Counted from the first letter of the stretch, positions 37,282 through 44,366 are shown. The stretch is DNA of 48,064 nt from Macrococcus brunensis (GCF_004359615.1 NZ_SCWA01000016.1:1-48064); one strand, 5' to 3'. Notes: generated by a model not told the origin, from the letters alone. Made by a program: numbers and translations.

Positions 37282-37998
37282 CGGAAACTTATTGATTTTA
37301 CGTGCCGAGATATAACAGGTCTCGCCATTGGAAAAGTGAACAATGCGATTCTTCTTATCAACCGAAGTTACATGATCGACATTGATAATATAAGACTGAT
37401 GACAACGGAAGAAACGCGTATCGAGATCATCATAATCCTTCATATTACCGTAGAACTCAAGCCTGCGGTTCATCAGATGCAGAATAATACGGTGCGGATT
37501 CGGCGATGACTCAAAGTAGACGATATCTTCATAACTGATAAATAGCTTCTGACTGCCTGACTTTATTTCAAGCTTATCTATTTTATTACGTTCGACTATG
37601 TCGCTCAGCCGCTGCTGGCAGATCAAGAGACATTCGCGGATACTGCGGTCAATATTCTCACGGTCATCTTTCAGGATGAAATCAAGTGCTGATACTTTAT
37701 ACTTAAAAGTCAGATACGTCATTTCACTGTGACTGGTGACAAAGATGATATGGCCGAGCGCATCTATTTCGCGTATCTTCTGCGCCAGCTGAATACCGTT
37801 GATATCAGCAGATAAATCAATATCAAGAAAATAAATACCGATATCACTGTGCTGTTCAACCGCGGCAAGCAGTTCATACGGGTCTGTCGTTGCACAGGTC
37901 AGCGTCATATCCAGCTGCTCAATCATAATATAGTTGGAGATGACTTGTGTCATATGATTCAGCTGTTCGACTGAATCCTCACAGACATAAATATTCAT
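37276..37998 (-). CDS. agrA: AgrA response regulator
   Basis: Quorum-sensing response regulator, 240 aa from ATG 37998 (GAGGTG 7 nt upstream). N-terminal receiver: acidic pair in YVCEDS at the start, phosphoacceptor Asp in IYFLDIDLSADINGIQLAQK near residue 57, VTSHSE near 85, Lys in VSALDFILKDD near 105. C-terminal LytTR DNA-binding domain from about 140: YFESSPNPHRIILH near 160 and RFFRCHQSYIINVDHV near 197. It would activate the divergent agr promoters. Last gene of agrBDCA. Confidence 0.93.
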   Translation of the reverse strand: MNIYVCEDSVEQLNHMTQVISNYIMIEQLDMTLTCATTDPYELLAAVEQHSDIGIYFLDIDLSADINGIQLAQKIREIDALGHIIFVTSHSEMTYLTFKYKVSALDFILKDDRENIDRSIRECLLICQQRLSDIVERNKIDKLEIKSGSQKLFISYEDIVYFESSPNPHRIILHLMNRRLEFYGNMKDYDDLDTRFFRCHQSYIINVDHVTSVDKKNRIVHFSNGETCYISARKINKFPN

Positions 37999-38003
37999 CT
38001 TTC

Positions 38004-39320
38004 TCACCTCTCTTCAACAAACAGCACCTCTATCTTCTGGATAAACAGATTCGACTGTATCGAAGTATCCAGGAATAAGTTCGTATATTTCGCTGAAATA
38101 GCAGCTAAATTCGCTAAACCGATGCCACCCTGTCCGTTCTTAGTGGTGAAGTTCTCTTCGTAAAGCGTCGCAATCGGAGGCATATCGGGTTTACAGTGAT
38201 TCGAAATAACGAAAAGCAGACTCTCTTCCGTCTTCATCAGCGCAGCCTGTATCTCACTCTTTTCAATCTCCAGAGACGCTTCAATCGCATTGTCCCAGAC
38301 AATACCAATCATGCGGGTATAATCGATAATATCCATCTGTATATCTTCACTGTTGATCTCATCAGAAACATCGACCTTAAGTGAAATATTCTGCTCTTGT
38401 GTCTCAATCATCTTGGACGTCAGTATGCCTTTCAGCGGCGCAGCATTGATACGGTTCATTCCATAGAGCTGATACTGCTGGTTATCAATATTCTCTTTCA
38501 GGGGGACAATATAGTCACTGAAATAAACTTTCAGTCCCTCCATATCATCATTATAGATGTAACCGGACATCGTTGACAGTATATTGACATAATCATGCTT
38601 GAACTTGCGCATGACATTATTATTCTTCTCAAGTTCTTTTGTATATTTATAGTAATCTTCATTCTCCTTACTCTTGATACTGAGGAGCAGTTTCTGATAG
38701 TAAGCTCTCGCTACAAGAACAATCAGACCGAAACTGATAATGAAATAAATGATGTAGAAAGAGGCATAGATGACATATTCACGTTCCGTCAGTGTCCGGT
38801 CCGGAATAATGAGATAGATAAGCAAGATAGAAATAGCCAGATAACCGACAAGCAGCAGGACAAGAAGTCTGTTATGGCTATAGAGCACCTGAAAATCCTT
38901 GACCTTATTGAAAATTGTTCTGATCAGCCAAGGCAGGACAACCATCAGCGAGAGAAACATGACAAAATAAAGCACATAACGGTCATTATAAAAGAAGTTC
39001 TCACCGAAAATAGAAATCGTAATCAATGCGGCTAGATGATCACTGATAACAGAGATAAAAATTGTTATGAGCACAATAAGACCATTAACCAGAAAAGAAC
39101 GTCGCCGATAGAAAAAAGTATAAAAGACAATAAAATAAAGAATGGCAAGTGTTCTGAAGACAAAAAATAAAATGACAGCAGGAACAATAAACAGCAGAAC
39201 GGTATACAAAATACCCTTTCTGCTGTATTTAAAGTTCCCGAGTAAAGTCACTGCGATGCTGAAACAGATGCACTGAAAGATAATAAAGATGACTGACTCA
39301 GAAGTATTAAAATCGTACAT
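38004..39320 (-). CDS. agrC: AgrC sensor histidine kinase
   Basis: Membrane receptor for the autoinducing peptide, 438 aa. About six N-terminal helices (residues 8-215) form the sensor. The cytosolic kinase has the phosphoacceptor block MRKFKHDYVNILSTMSGYI near residue 236, VWDNAIEASLEIEKSEI near 340 (N-box) and GQGGIGLANLAAISAKY near 395 (G-box), typical of the HPK10/Agr group. Start codon overlaps the agrD stop (TAATG). The sensor half is expected to be specific to the AgrD peptide encoded just upstream. Confidence 0.92.
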   Translation of the reverse strand: MYDFNTSESVIFIIFQCICFSIAVTLLGNFKYSRKGILYTVLLFIVPAVILFFVFRTLAILYFIVFYTFFYRRRSFLVNGLIVLITIFISVISDHLAALITISIFGENFFYNDRYVLYFVMFLSLMVVLPWLIRTIFNKVKDFQVLYSHNRLLVLLLVGYLAISILLIYLIIPDRTLTEREYVIYASFYIIYFIISFGLIVLVARAYYQKLLLSIKSKENEDYYKYTKELEKNNNVMRKFKHDYVNILSTMSGYIYNDDMEGLKVYFSDYIVPLKENIDNQQYQLYGMNRINAAPLKGILTSKMIETQEQNISLKVDVSDEINSEDIQMDIIDYTRMIGIVWDNAIEASLEIEKSEIQAALMKTEESLLFVISNHCKPDMPPIATLYEENFTTKNGQGGIGLANLAAISAKYTNLFLDTSIQSNLFIQKIEVLFVEER

Positions 39321-39457
39321 TAGTGGTTCAGACGTTTTTCTTCATACAGTCTAGCATCCAGTTCGTCTTCGTTGAAATAGAAATAGCAGCTTCTCATCAC
39401 GCTTTTGTCACCAATGAACACGATAAAATCAATGATATGCTGAATAAAGTTTAACAT
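39320..39457 (-). CDS. agrD: AgrD autoinducing-peptide precursor
   Basis: 45-aa pro-peptide. N-terminal amphipathic leader MLNFIQHIIDFIVFIGDKS; AIP core with a single Cys at residue 24 in VMRSCYFYF; acidic C-terminal recognition tail NEDELDARLYEEKRLNH. By analogy with staphylococci, AgrB cuts after the fourth residue following Cys, giving a thiolactone ring C-Y-F-Y-F with an exocyclic tail of unknown length (for example RS or MRS). The C-tail differs from the staphylococcal DEVEVPKEL type but keeps the acidic start. RBS GGAGGAACT lies in the end of agrB; TAATG junction to agrC. Confidence 0.9.
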   Translation of the reverse strand: MLNFIQHIIDFIVFIGDKSVMRSCYFYFNEDELDARLYEEKRLNH

Positions 39458-39458
39458 G

Positions 39459-39968
39459 TCAGTTCCTCCTCATATAAGTAATAACTAATGTTAATGCCTG
39501 GACAATGATACCGTAATACATCATCAGTCTGTATCCGTCAGGAATAATCAGACTGACCAGCAGGAGAATCCCTACTGTCACGCGGACTTTCAGTTTCAAC
39601 GGTTCAAGCATATAAGCATGAATCGGTTGCGCTCGTGTCGGCTGCGGTCCGAGCCAGCAGATGGCTGCTGCTGCCAGCAGACCGGGAATTAACAGTCGCA
39701 GATCAAGCTTATAGACCAGCAGGAACGGCACTCCGACAAACGTCAGCCAGCTCTGCACGAAACACAGCCAGAAGTTCTTCAGATGTGCGCCGAAACTGAA
39801 ATAACGAATCATGAAATAACAACCATGTGCAACCAGGACATGAAAGAAGATGCCAAGCAGATAGCTGCTTAAGTAAATCGTCGCTGAAATCAGTAAGTTC
39901 TTCATGATGACACGAAGCCCACGCCTGAACTTCAGTTGTTCAAGTTCAGTCAAATGTTGTTCAAGCAT
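39459..39968 (-). CDS. agrB: AgrB membrane peptidase
   Basis: Processes AgrD into the autoinducing peptide and forms the thiolactone. 169 aa, about 20 residues shorter at the N-terminus than S. aureus AgrB (189 aa); an in-frame stop six nt upstream and the RBS AAGGAGATG fix the start. Catalytic pair in SFGAHLKNFWLCFVQS near residue 60, the His and Cys seven residues apart as in H77/C84 of S. aureus. Several helices follow; C-terminal end YMRRN. A weak promoter with -10 TAGAAT (39996-39991) may be P2. Confidence 0.9.
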   Translation of the reverse strand: MLEQHLTELEQLKFRRGLRVIMKNLLISATIYLSSYLLGIFFHVLVAHGCYFMIRYFSFGAHLKNFWLCFVQSWLTFVGVPFLLVYKLDLRLLIPGLLAAAAICWLGPQPTRAQPIHAYMLEPLKLKVRVTVGILLLVSLIIPDGYRLMMYYGIIVQALTLVITYMRRN

Positions 39969-40066
39969 CCTCTCTCATCTCCTTAGTTCTATTCTAAAAG
40001 GTTCTGACATAAAAGAGAACGCCTTTTCAGATTTGTATCTTTTTTCTTCTTAAACGTAACATAAAA

Positions 40067-40088
40067 ACAGTTAAAATAAACAGTTACG
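40067..40088. promoter_or_regulatory. Candidate AgrA direct repeats between P2 and P3
   Basis: Two direct copies of ACAGTTA (40067-40073 and 40080-40086) match the AgrA half-site ACAGTTAAG/ACAGTTAGG of staphylococci. The start-to-start distance is 13 bp rather than the usual 21, and they are farther from the -10 elements than in S. aureus, so the arrangement is atypical. Confidence 0.45.
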
Positions 40089-40117
40089 AAGTGAAACGCA
40101 TGAAATAAAGCAAAATC

Positions 40118-40146
40118 CTCTTTTTCGCTCTGAGCCCTTATATAAT
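40118..40146 (+). promoter_or_regulatory. P3-like promoter of the RNAIII-type transcript
   Basis: -10 TATAAT (40141-40146) with a poor -35 (CTCTTT, 40118-40123) at 17-bp spacing. A perfect -10 with a weak -35 is typical of activator-dependent agr P3. Start of transcription expected near 40152. Confidence 0.55.
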
Positions 40147-40183
40147 AAAGTCATAAGTTACAGAACGAAGGAGGGAAAAGGAT

Positions 40184-40258
40184 ATGGTAACTGATATCAT
40201 CAACGGCATTGTTACATTCATCACTTTCATCATCGACACTGTAAGCAAATTCCAATAA
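40184..40258 (+). CDS. Delta-hemolysin-like peptide 1
   Basis: 24-aa peptide starting MVTDIINGIVTFITFIID and ending TVSKFQ, RBS GGAGGG 8 nt upstream. It shares with S. aureus delta-hemolysin the N-terminal DII, the central (I/L)(I/V)DTV and the KF near the C-terminus, and forms an amphipathic pattern of Ile/Val/Phe with Asp, Thr and Ser. It lacks the C-terminal lysine pair. Expected to be a secreted, formylated, membrane-active phenol-soluble-modulin-like peptide induced by agr. Confidence 0.8.
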   Translation: MVTDIINGIVTFITFIIDTVSKFQ

Positions 40259-40294
40259 TCACTCTCATCAAATAACAGAAAGGAGGATATTAAC

Positions 40295-40372
40295 ATGGCT
40301 GGAAATATCGTAGATACTATCGTACAATTCATCACATTAATCGTGGACACAATCACTAAATTCACTGCATAA
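40295..40372 (+). CDS. Delta-hemolysin-like peptide 2
   Basis: 25-aa peptide starting MAGNIVDTIVQFITLIVD and ending TITKFTA, RBS AAGGAGG 8 nt upstream. A close paralogue of the peptide 37 nt upstream (shared FIT-LIVDT-KF layout), indicating tandem duplication within one transcript. Too short for usual gene callers, but both have strong ribosome-binding sites and sit at the hld position. Confidence 0.8.
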   Translation: MAGNIVDTIVQFITLIVDTITKFTA

Positions 40373-40396
40373 TCATTATAACATTTAGCCCCTTAT

Positions 40397-40432
40397 AATA
40401 CCCTTCGGCAGATTCTGTCGGAGGGTATTTGC
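40397..40432 (+). terminator. Terminator of the RNAIII-like transcript
   Basis: AATACCCT pairs with AGGGTATT and the inner CGGCAGA pairs with CTGTCG around a small loop; followed by TTTGCTGTT. Stem of about 15 bp, weak T run. Confidence 0.7.
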
Positions 40433-40480
40433 TGTTGATAAAGACAATGCCGAACGAAAAATAGCAGCGAAAATTTGACT

Positions 40481-40717
40481 CTAATCTTCCACATAATTGA
40501 CATCAAAAATATAGACACCATCTTCAATCGTAATATCAATATTAAATCTGGGCTTGATATTGATATTTTTCACATTACCATCTTCTACGTTGAAATCTAT
40601 AACGCAGTGTATCTCATCCAAGTTTTTAGAAAGAATAACCGCTCTGTTTTTATCATGGACGAGATGAGTGGATTCATGGTATTTAATCTGAATGCCATGT
40701 ATATATGTTTCTTTCAT
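40481..40717 (-). CDS. Hypothetical protein, 78 aa
   Basis: Not recognised. 78 aa starting MKETYIHGIQIKYHESTHLV with RBS AAGGAG upstream of ATG 40717. Predicted mostly beta-strand: alternating hydrophobic/charged residues in CVIDFNVEDGNVKNINIKP and FNIDITIEDGVYIFDVNY. No signal peptide or helix. An 87-aa frame on the opposite strand overlaps it but has no RBS and a shadow-like composition. Lies downstream of, and convergent with, the RNAIII-like transcript. Confidence 0.6.
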   Translation of the reverse strand: MKETYIHGIQIKYHESTHLVHDKNRAVILSKNLDEIHCVIDFNVEDGNVKNINIKPRFNIDITIEDGVYIFDVNYVED

Positions 40718-40758
40718 TTTTCATCGCTCCTTTATTGAGATAATATATTCTTAACAAC

Positions 40759-40854
40759 TTAATCCAAGTATATTTCAAGAAAAAATCCCGTCAGTAGTAT
40801 CATTATTACAAGGATAAATATTTTCCAGTCTCTTGAATCAGGTTCTTTATACAA
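40759..40854 (-). CDS. Possible small membrane peptide, 31 aa
   Basis: From a TTG start at 40854 with GAGGGG upstream: LYKEPDSRDWKIF then hydrophobic ILVIMILLTGFFLEIYLD. One membrane helix preceded by a charged segment. Short and with a non-ATG start, so only tentative. It may belong with the broken small ORF just upstream (40904-41011). Confidence 0.35.
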   Translation of the reverse strand: MYKEPDSRDWKIFILVIMILLTGFFLEIYLD

Positions 40855-40903
40855 TACAGACCCCTCAACTTTTTCAGAATTTGCCTATATACGCCGTGAC
40901 TTT

Positions 40904-41011
40904 CTATTCAAATGTGATACCAAACCATTGTGCAAGCATGTCATGCCATTTATGATAATATTCAAAAACTTTCCAATACTTTCTAGCTTCATCGTCAGCT
41001 GATCAACCCAT
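40904..41011 (-). pseudogene. Small ORF with an in-frame stop
   Basis: Frame reads MG-stop-SADDEARKYWKVFEYYHKW and on to HDMLAQWFGITFE then TAG at 40904. The TGA is at 41003-41005. The aromatic, charged composition looks coding rather than random, but no start with an RBS lies downstream of the TGA, so it is probably a remnant. Family not recognised. Confidence 0.3.
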
Positions 41012-41087
41012 AGAAAACTTCGGCAGTAATCGTATAAGATAGATGCGTAGTTACCTTAAGAAAAATTATGAAAATAAAGGAGCTATT

Positions 41088-41180
41088 ATGATGCAGACTC
41101 TTATTTTTATCATCTGTTTGATATGCTTAATCGGAATTTCTGCCGATAAAATAAAAAGTAAGCTATTCAGCTGTCTTTAG
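41088..41180 (+). CDS. Small hydrophobic peptide, 30 aa
   Basis: ATG at 41088 with AAAGGAG 6 nt upstream. Sequence: MMQTLIFIICLICLIGISAD followed by a basic tail KIKSKLFSCL. One membrane helix plus positive C-terminus, a layout shared with type I toxin peptides, but also with many small membrane proteins. Its stop overlaps tail-to-tail (4 nt) with the minus-strand small ORF at 41177-41308. Confidence 0.5.
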   Translation: MMQTLIFIICLICLIGISADKIKSKLFSCL

Positions 41181-41308
41181 ATAACAGCAGCAATAATACT
41201 CGCCAGCAACAGTAATCCTACCAGACCTATAGCAGTCAGTACCAGGCAGCCCAGTCTGTCCTCATTATGCTCTGCATCAGACAACTTATCACCAATCAGA
41301 TGACTCAT
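41177..41308 (-). CDS. Small membrane protein, 43 aa
   Basis: ATG 41308 with GGGAGGG 7 nt upstream. N-terminal hydrophilic MSHLIGDKLSDAEHNEDRLG, then one hydrophobic helix CLVLTAIGLVGLLLLASIIA ending AVI. Not recognised. Convergent with the 30-aa peptide gene, sharing four bases. The stretch 41309-41597 contains no further supported gene. Confidence 0.5.
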   Translation of the reverse strand: MSHLIGDKLSDAEHNEDRLGCLVLTAIGLVGLLLLASIIAAVI

Positions 41309-41597
41309 CTCAGACCCTCCCATCCAATAAGTTCAGTATCAATTAACTATTCAGTTTTAATTTAACACCCTGTTTCAAGAAGAACAATAGCGGGCTATAA
41401 GTAACAAAGCTTATGTAGGATACCTCTTCACATGAGCTTGCGTCTAGCCTGTTTTAATTTGTTCTCCTACCATCGCATTTCCTCCAGCACTCAATAAATC
41501 CGTATATTCGATTCTCTCAATATAACATCCTTTCTTTATAACAAAATAGATATTACAAAACGTATTTATTATTATTTAAGAAATATCAATGAAATAA

Positions 41598-41625
41598 TTG
41601 AAATATTTATGTAATGTTGTATACT
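41598..41625 (+). promoter_or_regulatory. SigA-type promoter of the secreted-protein gene
   Basis: -35 TTGAAA (41598-41603), 16-bp spacer, -10 TATACT (41620-41625), 40 nt upstream of the ATG at 41665. Confidence 0.65.
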
Positions 41626-41664
41626 ACAAATTGTAAGATATACCATTTATCGAGGAGGATTTAT

Positions 41665-42207
41665 ATGTCTAAATATCTCAAACTGTTAAGCGCCTCTGGA
41701 TTAGCGACCGCACTTTTATTTACTTCAGTTGGGACCTCTGACGTTGCACAGGCACAGACCACAACTAAAGTCCCAACGAATACAACAGCTCGTCAACTTG
41801 ATAAAACCAAGCCTTATTATTACTACAACGGTTATTTCTTCTACAGCGGTAAGACTGTTTTGAACCAGCAGTTCAAAGATGCGGTGAATCATGATAATGT
41901 GATGATTGATGGTTATATGGTTAATAAAAAACGTCTGACTCAAGCACATAGTGCAGCTGGCTTCTATAGCCACGATAATCTGATTGATAAGTTCGATAAA
42001 AACACAATCGTCGCAATTACATTAACGCCAAAAACGAAATCCATCAGCAAACAGACATTTGAGAAGGCATATCAATCTTTCAAACTCGTCAGACAGACAA
42101 CATCAAATAACAAAACATCTGTGACGAATCTCTATAAAACAAAAGCTGGCACCTACTTCACAGCCTATTTTGAAAAGGGTTATTTAGTTTCTATCACAAT
42201 TCAATAG
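41665..42207 (+). CDS. Secreted hypothetical protein, 180 aa
   Basis: ATG at 41665 with GAGGAGG upstream; the longer frame from 41614 has no RBS. Signal peptide MSKYLKLLSASGLATALLF followed by TSVGTSDVAQAQ, with a likely AQA cleavage site. The mature part (about 148 aa) is basic, Lys/Thr/Tyr rich, with the aromatic block KPYYYYNGYFFYSGKT near residue 53 and a C-terminal pair of beta-like segments (TKAGTYFTAYFEKGYLVSIT). No cysteines, no cell-wall anchor. Family not recognised; an extracellular role is likely. Stands alone with its own promoter and terminator. Confidence 0.75.
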   Translation: MSKYLKLLSASGLATALLFTSVGTSDVAQAQTTTKVPTNTTARQLDKTKPYYYYNGYFFYSGKTVLNQQFKDAVNHDNVMIDGYMVNKKRLTQAHSAAGFYSHDNLIDKFDKNTIVAITLTPKTKSISKQTFEKAYQSFKLVRQTTSNNKTSVTNLYKTKAGTYFTAYFEKGYLVSITIQ

Positions 42208-42211
42208 ACAG

Positions 42212-42246
42212 CAAAAAAGGCGATGAGCATGCTCATCGCTTTTATT
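42212..42246 (+). terminator. Terminator of the secreted-protein gene
   Basis: Stem GCGATGAG / CTCATCGC with CATG loop, A6 before and TTTTATT after. The next stretch to the IS left end (42247-42485) holds only a 29-codon ORF at 42310-42399 of unknown origin. Confidence 0.85.
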
Positions 42247-42485
42247 CTGATTTCTTAGATAACATATCATTTGAGTTTATGAAATCTACATGACCAGTAT
42301 CAGACATTGATGAACTACTTGAATCGCTGGTTCAATCTTAAGTCTGCAGATCAGATTGACGGTTATTTTCACACGAAACAATGTATAAAGATGGGCTAAT
42401 ATGAAAAATGAAAAACAATCATATAATAGATCACATAATGCAGCATAATGCCTACAGCTATCATATCCATTTTATTATCTCAACT

Positions 42486-43893
42486 CACTAGTGTTGCATA
42501 AAAATAATGTAACCTTCGGTTATGAATTGAATTTTCCAAAAATTAATTTTCTATATAAAAAAATTCCTTTATAATGGTTGGAGGTAGTAATACTCATCCA
42601 AATCCAAAAATAAAGGAACAACCTATGGATAAGTTTACTAGAAAATCATCATTTGAACAATGGATTTCACCCATTGATTTTAAAAAAATTTCAAAGCAAG
42701 TCACAATTCTTAATTTAGGTCACTACACAAAAAAGTTAAACACATTATCTTTTATTAAGCTGTTATTATTTTCACAGTTAGTTGAAAGTGAAAGTTTAAG
42801 AGCTATAAGTGATAGTGTCTTTTCAGAAGATCTACAGAAAACCATAGGTTTTACTTCAATAAGCTATTCTCAATTAAGCAGGAAGTTAGCAGAAGTACCG
42901 ACTGAAATCTTTCAAAATATATTTTTACAGTTACTCTCTCAAATTCACTGTAAAAATAATTTCAATCAAAAGAGAAAATTAACAACACCTTTGAAGATAA
43001 TTGATTCCAGTACATTACCGCTAAACCTACGGAATCATCAATGGGCAAAATTTCGTAAAACAAAATCCGGCGTCAAGTTACATATGAGACTTGTTCATAT
43101 GCCTGATTTTGATAGTTATCCGGATAACTTCTATATAACTAATGCTTGCGAAAATGACCAAAATCATTTAGAACTTTTTGTTGATGACAAAGAGTGTCTT
43201 TACGTCTTTGATAGAGGTTATGTAAATTATCAAAGGTTTGATGAAATGACTGATGATGGTTACTTTTTTGTATCACGTCTTCGTAAAAATGCAGTACATA
43301 GAGTGATTGAAACATTTGAAGTCAATAACAACAGTCATATAATTTCAGATCAGATGATTGTTGTTGGCACCACATTAAATAGAAGTGAAAACTACTTTAG
43401 AAGAATACTTCTAAAAGATTCATCAGGTAATGAATTAGTCTTAATCACAAATAGATTTGATTTATCTCCAGAGGAGATTGGTGAAGTTTATAAATCTCGC
43501 TGGTCTATTGAACTATTCTTCAAATGGATTAAGCAACATTTAAATGTTAAAACATTCTATGGTCATTCTGAAACAGCTGTAGCTAATCAGGTCTATATTG
43601 CGATGATTGTATACTGCTTAAACATAATTACTAAATTAAGTACAAATAGTAAAATGAGCATACTCCGAATCATACGGTTACTTAAAGTTTCAATATGGAA
43701 AAGTAGCCATCTGTGGATTCGAAGAATCAGTGATAACTTACCTTAAAACATAGGTATTCTGTCGCTATGCCAATGGAAATTTTATAGTCAAAAAATGGAT
43801 GATTACTACCTTTGTTAAGGTGTTTTCAAATTTTAAATTTTCGGAGAAAAATTAGTATCAGAAAATCCAGACTTCATTTATGCAACACTAGTG
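42486..43893 (+). mobile_element. Complete IS4-family insertion sequence
   Basis: About 1.4 kb bounded by perfect 17-bp inverted repeats, CACTAGTGTTGCATAAA (42486-42502) and its complement (43877-43893). Because the outer CACTAGTG is itself palindromic, the true end may be TGTTGCATAAA with a CTAG target duplication, or the full 17 bp. One transposase gene fills the element and its frame is intact, so it may be active. Confidence 0.85.
42625..43746 (+). CDS. IS4-family transposase
   Basis: 373 aa from ATG 42625 (MDKFTRKSSFEQWISPID, RBS AAAGGAAC); the upstream extension to 42574 lacks an RBS. DDE residues visible: first Asp in LKIIDSSTLPLNLRN near residue 133, second Asp in CLYVFDRGYVNYQRFDEM near 200, and the Y-(2)-R-(3)-E-(6)-K box in YKSRWSIELFFKWIKQHL near 295, the hallmark of the IS4 family. 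Full length and uninterrupted. Confidence 0.9.
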   Translation: MDKFTRKSSFEQWISPIDFKKISKQVTILNLGHYTKKLNTLSFIKLLLFSQLVESESLRAISDSVFSEDLQKTIGFTSISYSQLSRKLAEVPTEIFQNIFLQLLSQIHCKNNFNQKRKLTTPLKIIDSSTLPLNLRNHQWAKFRKTKSGVKLHMRLVHMPDFDSYPDNFYITNACENDQNHLELFVDDKECLYVFDRGYVNYQRFDEMTDDGYFFVSRLRKNAVHRVIETFEVNNNSHIISDQMIVVGTTLNRSENYFRRILLKDSSGNELVLITNRFDLSPEEIGEVYKSRWSIELFFKWIKQHLNVKTFYGHSETAVANQVYIAMIVYCLNIITKLSTNSKMSILRIIRLLKVSIWKSSHLWIRRISDNLP

Positions 43894-44024
43894 TCTTCAC
43901 AATTTAAAATAATATTACATGGTTATTATGTATGAATCCCAGAGAAAAAACAGATCATTTCATATGCTCTCATACAGTTTCACATAATTGAATTTTTAAC
44001 AGTTTACAAGCACATAGTTTCCCT

Positions 44025-44044
44025 AGGGGTAACTAAAAGGTAAC
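44025..44044 (+). repeat. GGGTAAC-type repeat left of att copy 1
   Basis: AGGGGTAACTAAAAGGTAAC, two GGTAAC units spaced by AACTAAAA-type DNA. Nearly identical to 47372-47391. Possible recombinase arm-type sites. Confidence 0.5.
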
Positions 44045-44064
44045 TGAATCTATCAATAAAAATG

Positions 44065-44100
44065 CAAAAAAGCACTCTTTGGAATAATCCAAAGAGTGCT
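44065..44100 (-). terminator. Terminator downstream of rpsI-end copy 1
   Basis: Stem AGCACTCTTTGGA / TCCAAAGAGTGCT with a short ATTAT-type loop and a T6 run on the minus strand. Confidence 0.8.
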
Positions 44101-44184
44101 GTAAACGTTTCAATCGAACACAAACTGTCTACGCCAGTTTGCGTACTGGACTTGTAAGCAAACAAGTTTGCAACAATTCCAGCA

Positions 44185-44250
44185 TTAACGTTTTGAGAAC
44201 TGTGGTGAACGACGAGCGCCTTTAAGACCTGGTTTTTTACGTTCAAAAAA
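44185..44250 (-). repeat. rpsI 3'-end copy 1 (island attachment site)
   Basis: 66 bp that encode, on the minus strand, the last residues of ribosomal protein S9: FERKKPGLKGARRSPQFSKR and stop. No upstream S9 coding sequence is attached, so this is an attachment-site copy, not a gene. It differs from copy 2 by one synonymous base (GCT versus GCA Ala codon). The 3' end of rpsI is the documented integration site of Macrococcus mecD resistance islands (McRI). Confidence 0.85.
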
Positions 44251-44350
44251 TTATAGAGTTTCAGCTATAATCATGAAGTGTCGTAAGCGTTGATATTAAA
44301 GGATTTGTCAAAAACTAAGTATCAATAAAAATCACTTAATTTCAACAAAG

Positions 44351-44366
44351 GTACTTAAAGGGTAAC
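44351..44366 (+). repeat. GGGTAAC-type repeat right of att copy 1
   Basis: GTACTTAAAGGGTAAC; resembles TACTTTAAGGGTAAC at 47117-47131. About 17 bp farther lies CTGCTGGTCGGCAGT (44383-44397), matched by CTGCTGGCCGGTAGT at 47400-47414, so both att copies carry the same right-hand flank. Confidence 0.5.

Larger units (their letters stand above)
40152..40432 (+). ncRNA. RNAIII-like agr effector transcript encoding two delta-type peptides
   Basis: Divergent from agrB in the position of staphylococcal RNAIII/hld. The transcript would run about 280 nt from the P3-like promoter to a strong terminator, roughly half the length of S. aureus RNAIII. It carries two short toxin ORFs and a C-rich segment (TAGCCCCTTATAATACCC) before the terminator hairpin, the type of loop that RNAIII uses to pair with ribosome-binding sites. 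Regulatory RNA function is inferred from position only. Confidence 0.55.

Noticed and set aside
40475-40738. 87-codon plus-strand frame opposite the 78-aa hypothetical protein
   Set aside because: No RBS, Ile/Phe-rich shadow composition; the minus-strand frame has a good RBS and balanced composition.
42310-42399. 29-codon ORF upstream of the IS4 element (MNYLNRWFNLKSADQIDGYF...)
   Set aside because: No RBS and no recognised family; kept only as a note because its composition is mildly protein-like and may be a remnant.
44185-44250. A functional rpsI gene in the window
   Set aside because: Only the last 20 or so codons are present at either copy; the sequence upstream does not encode S9.
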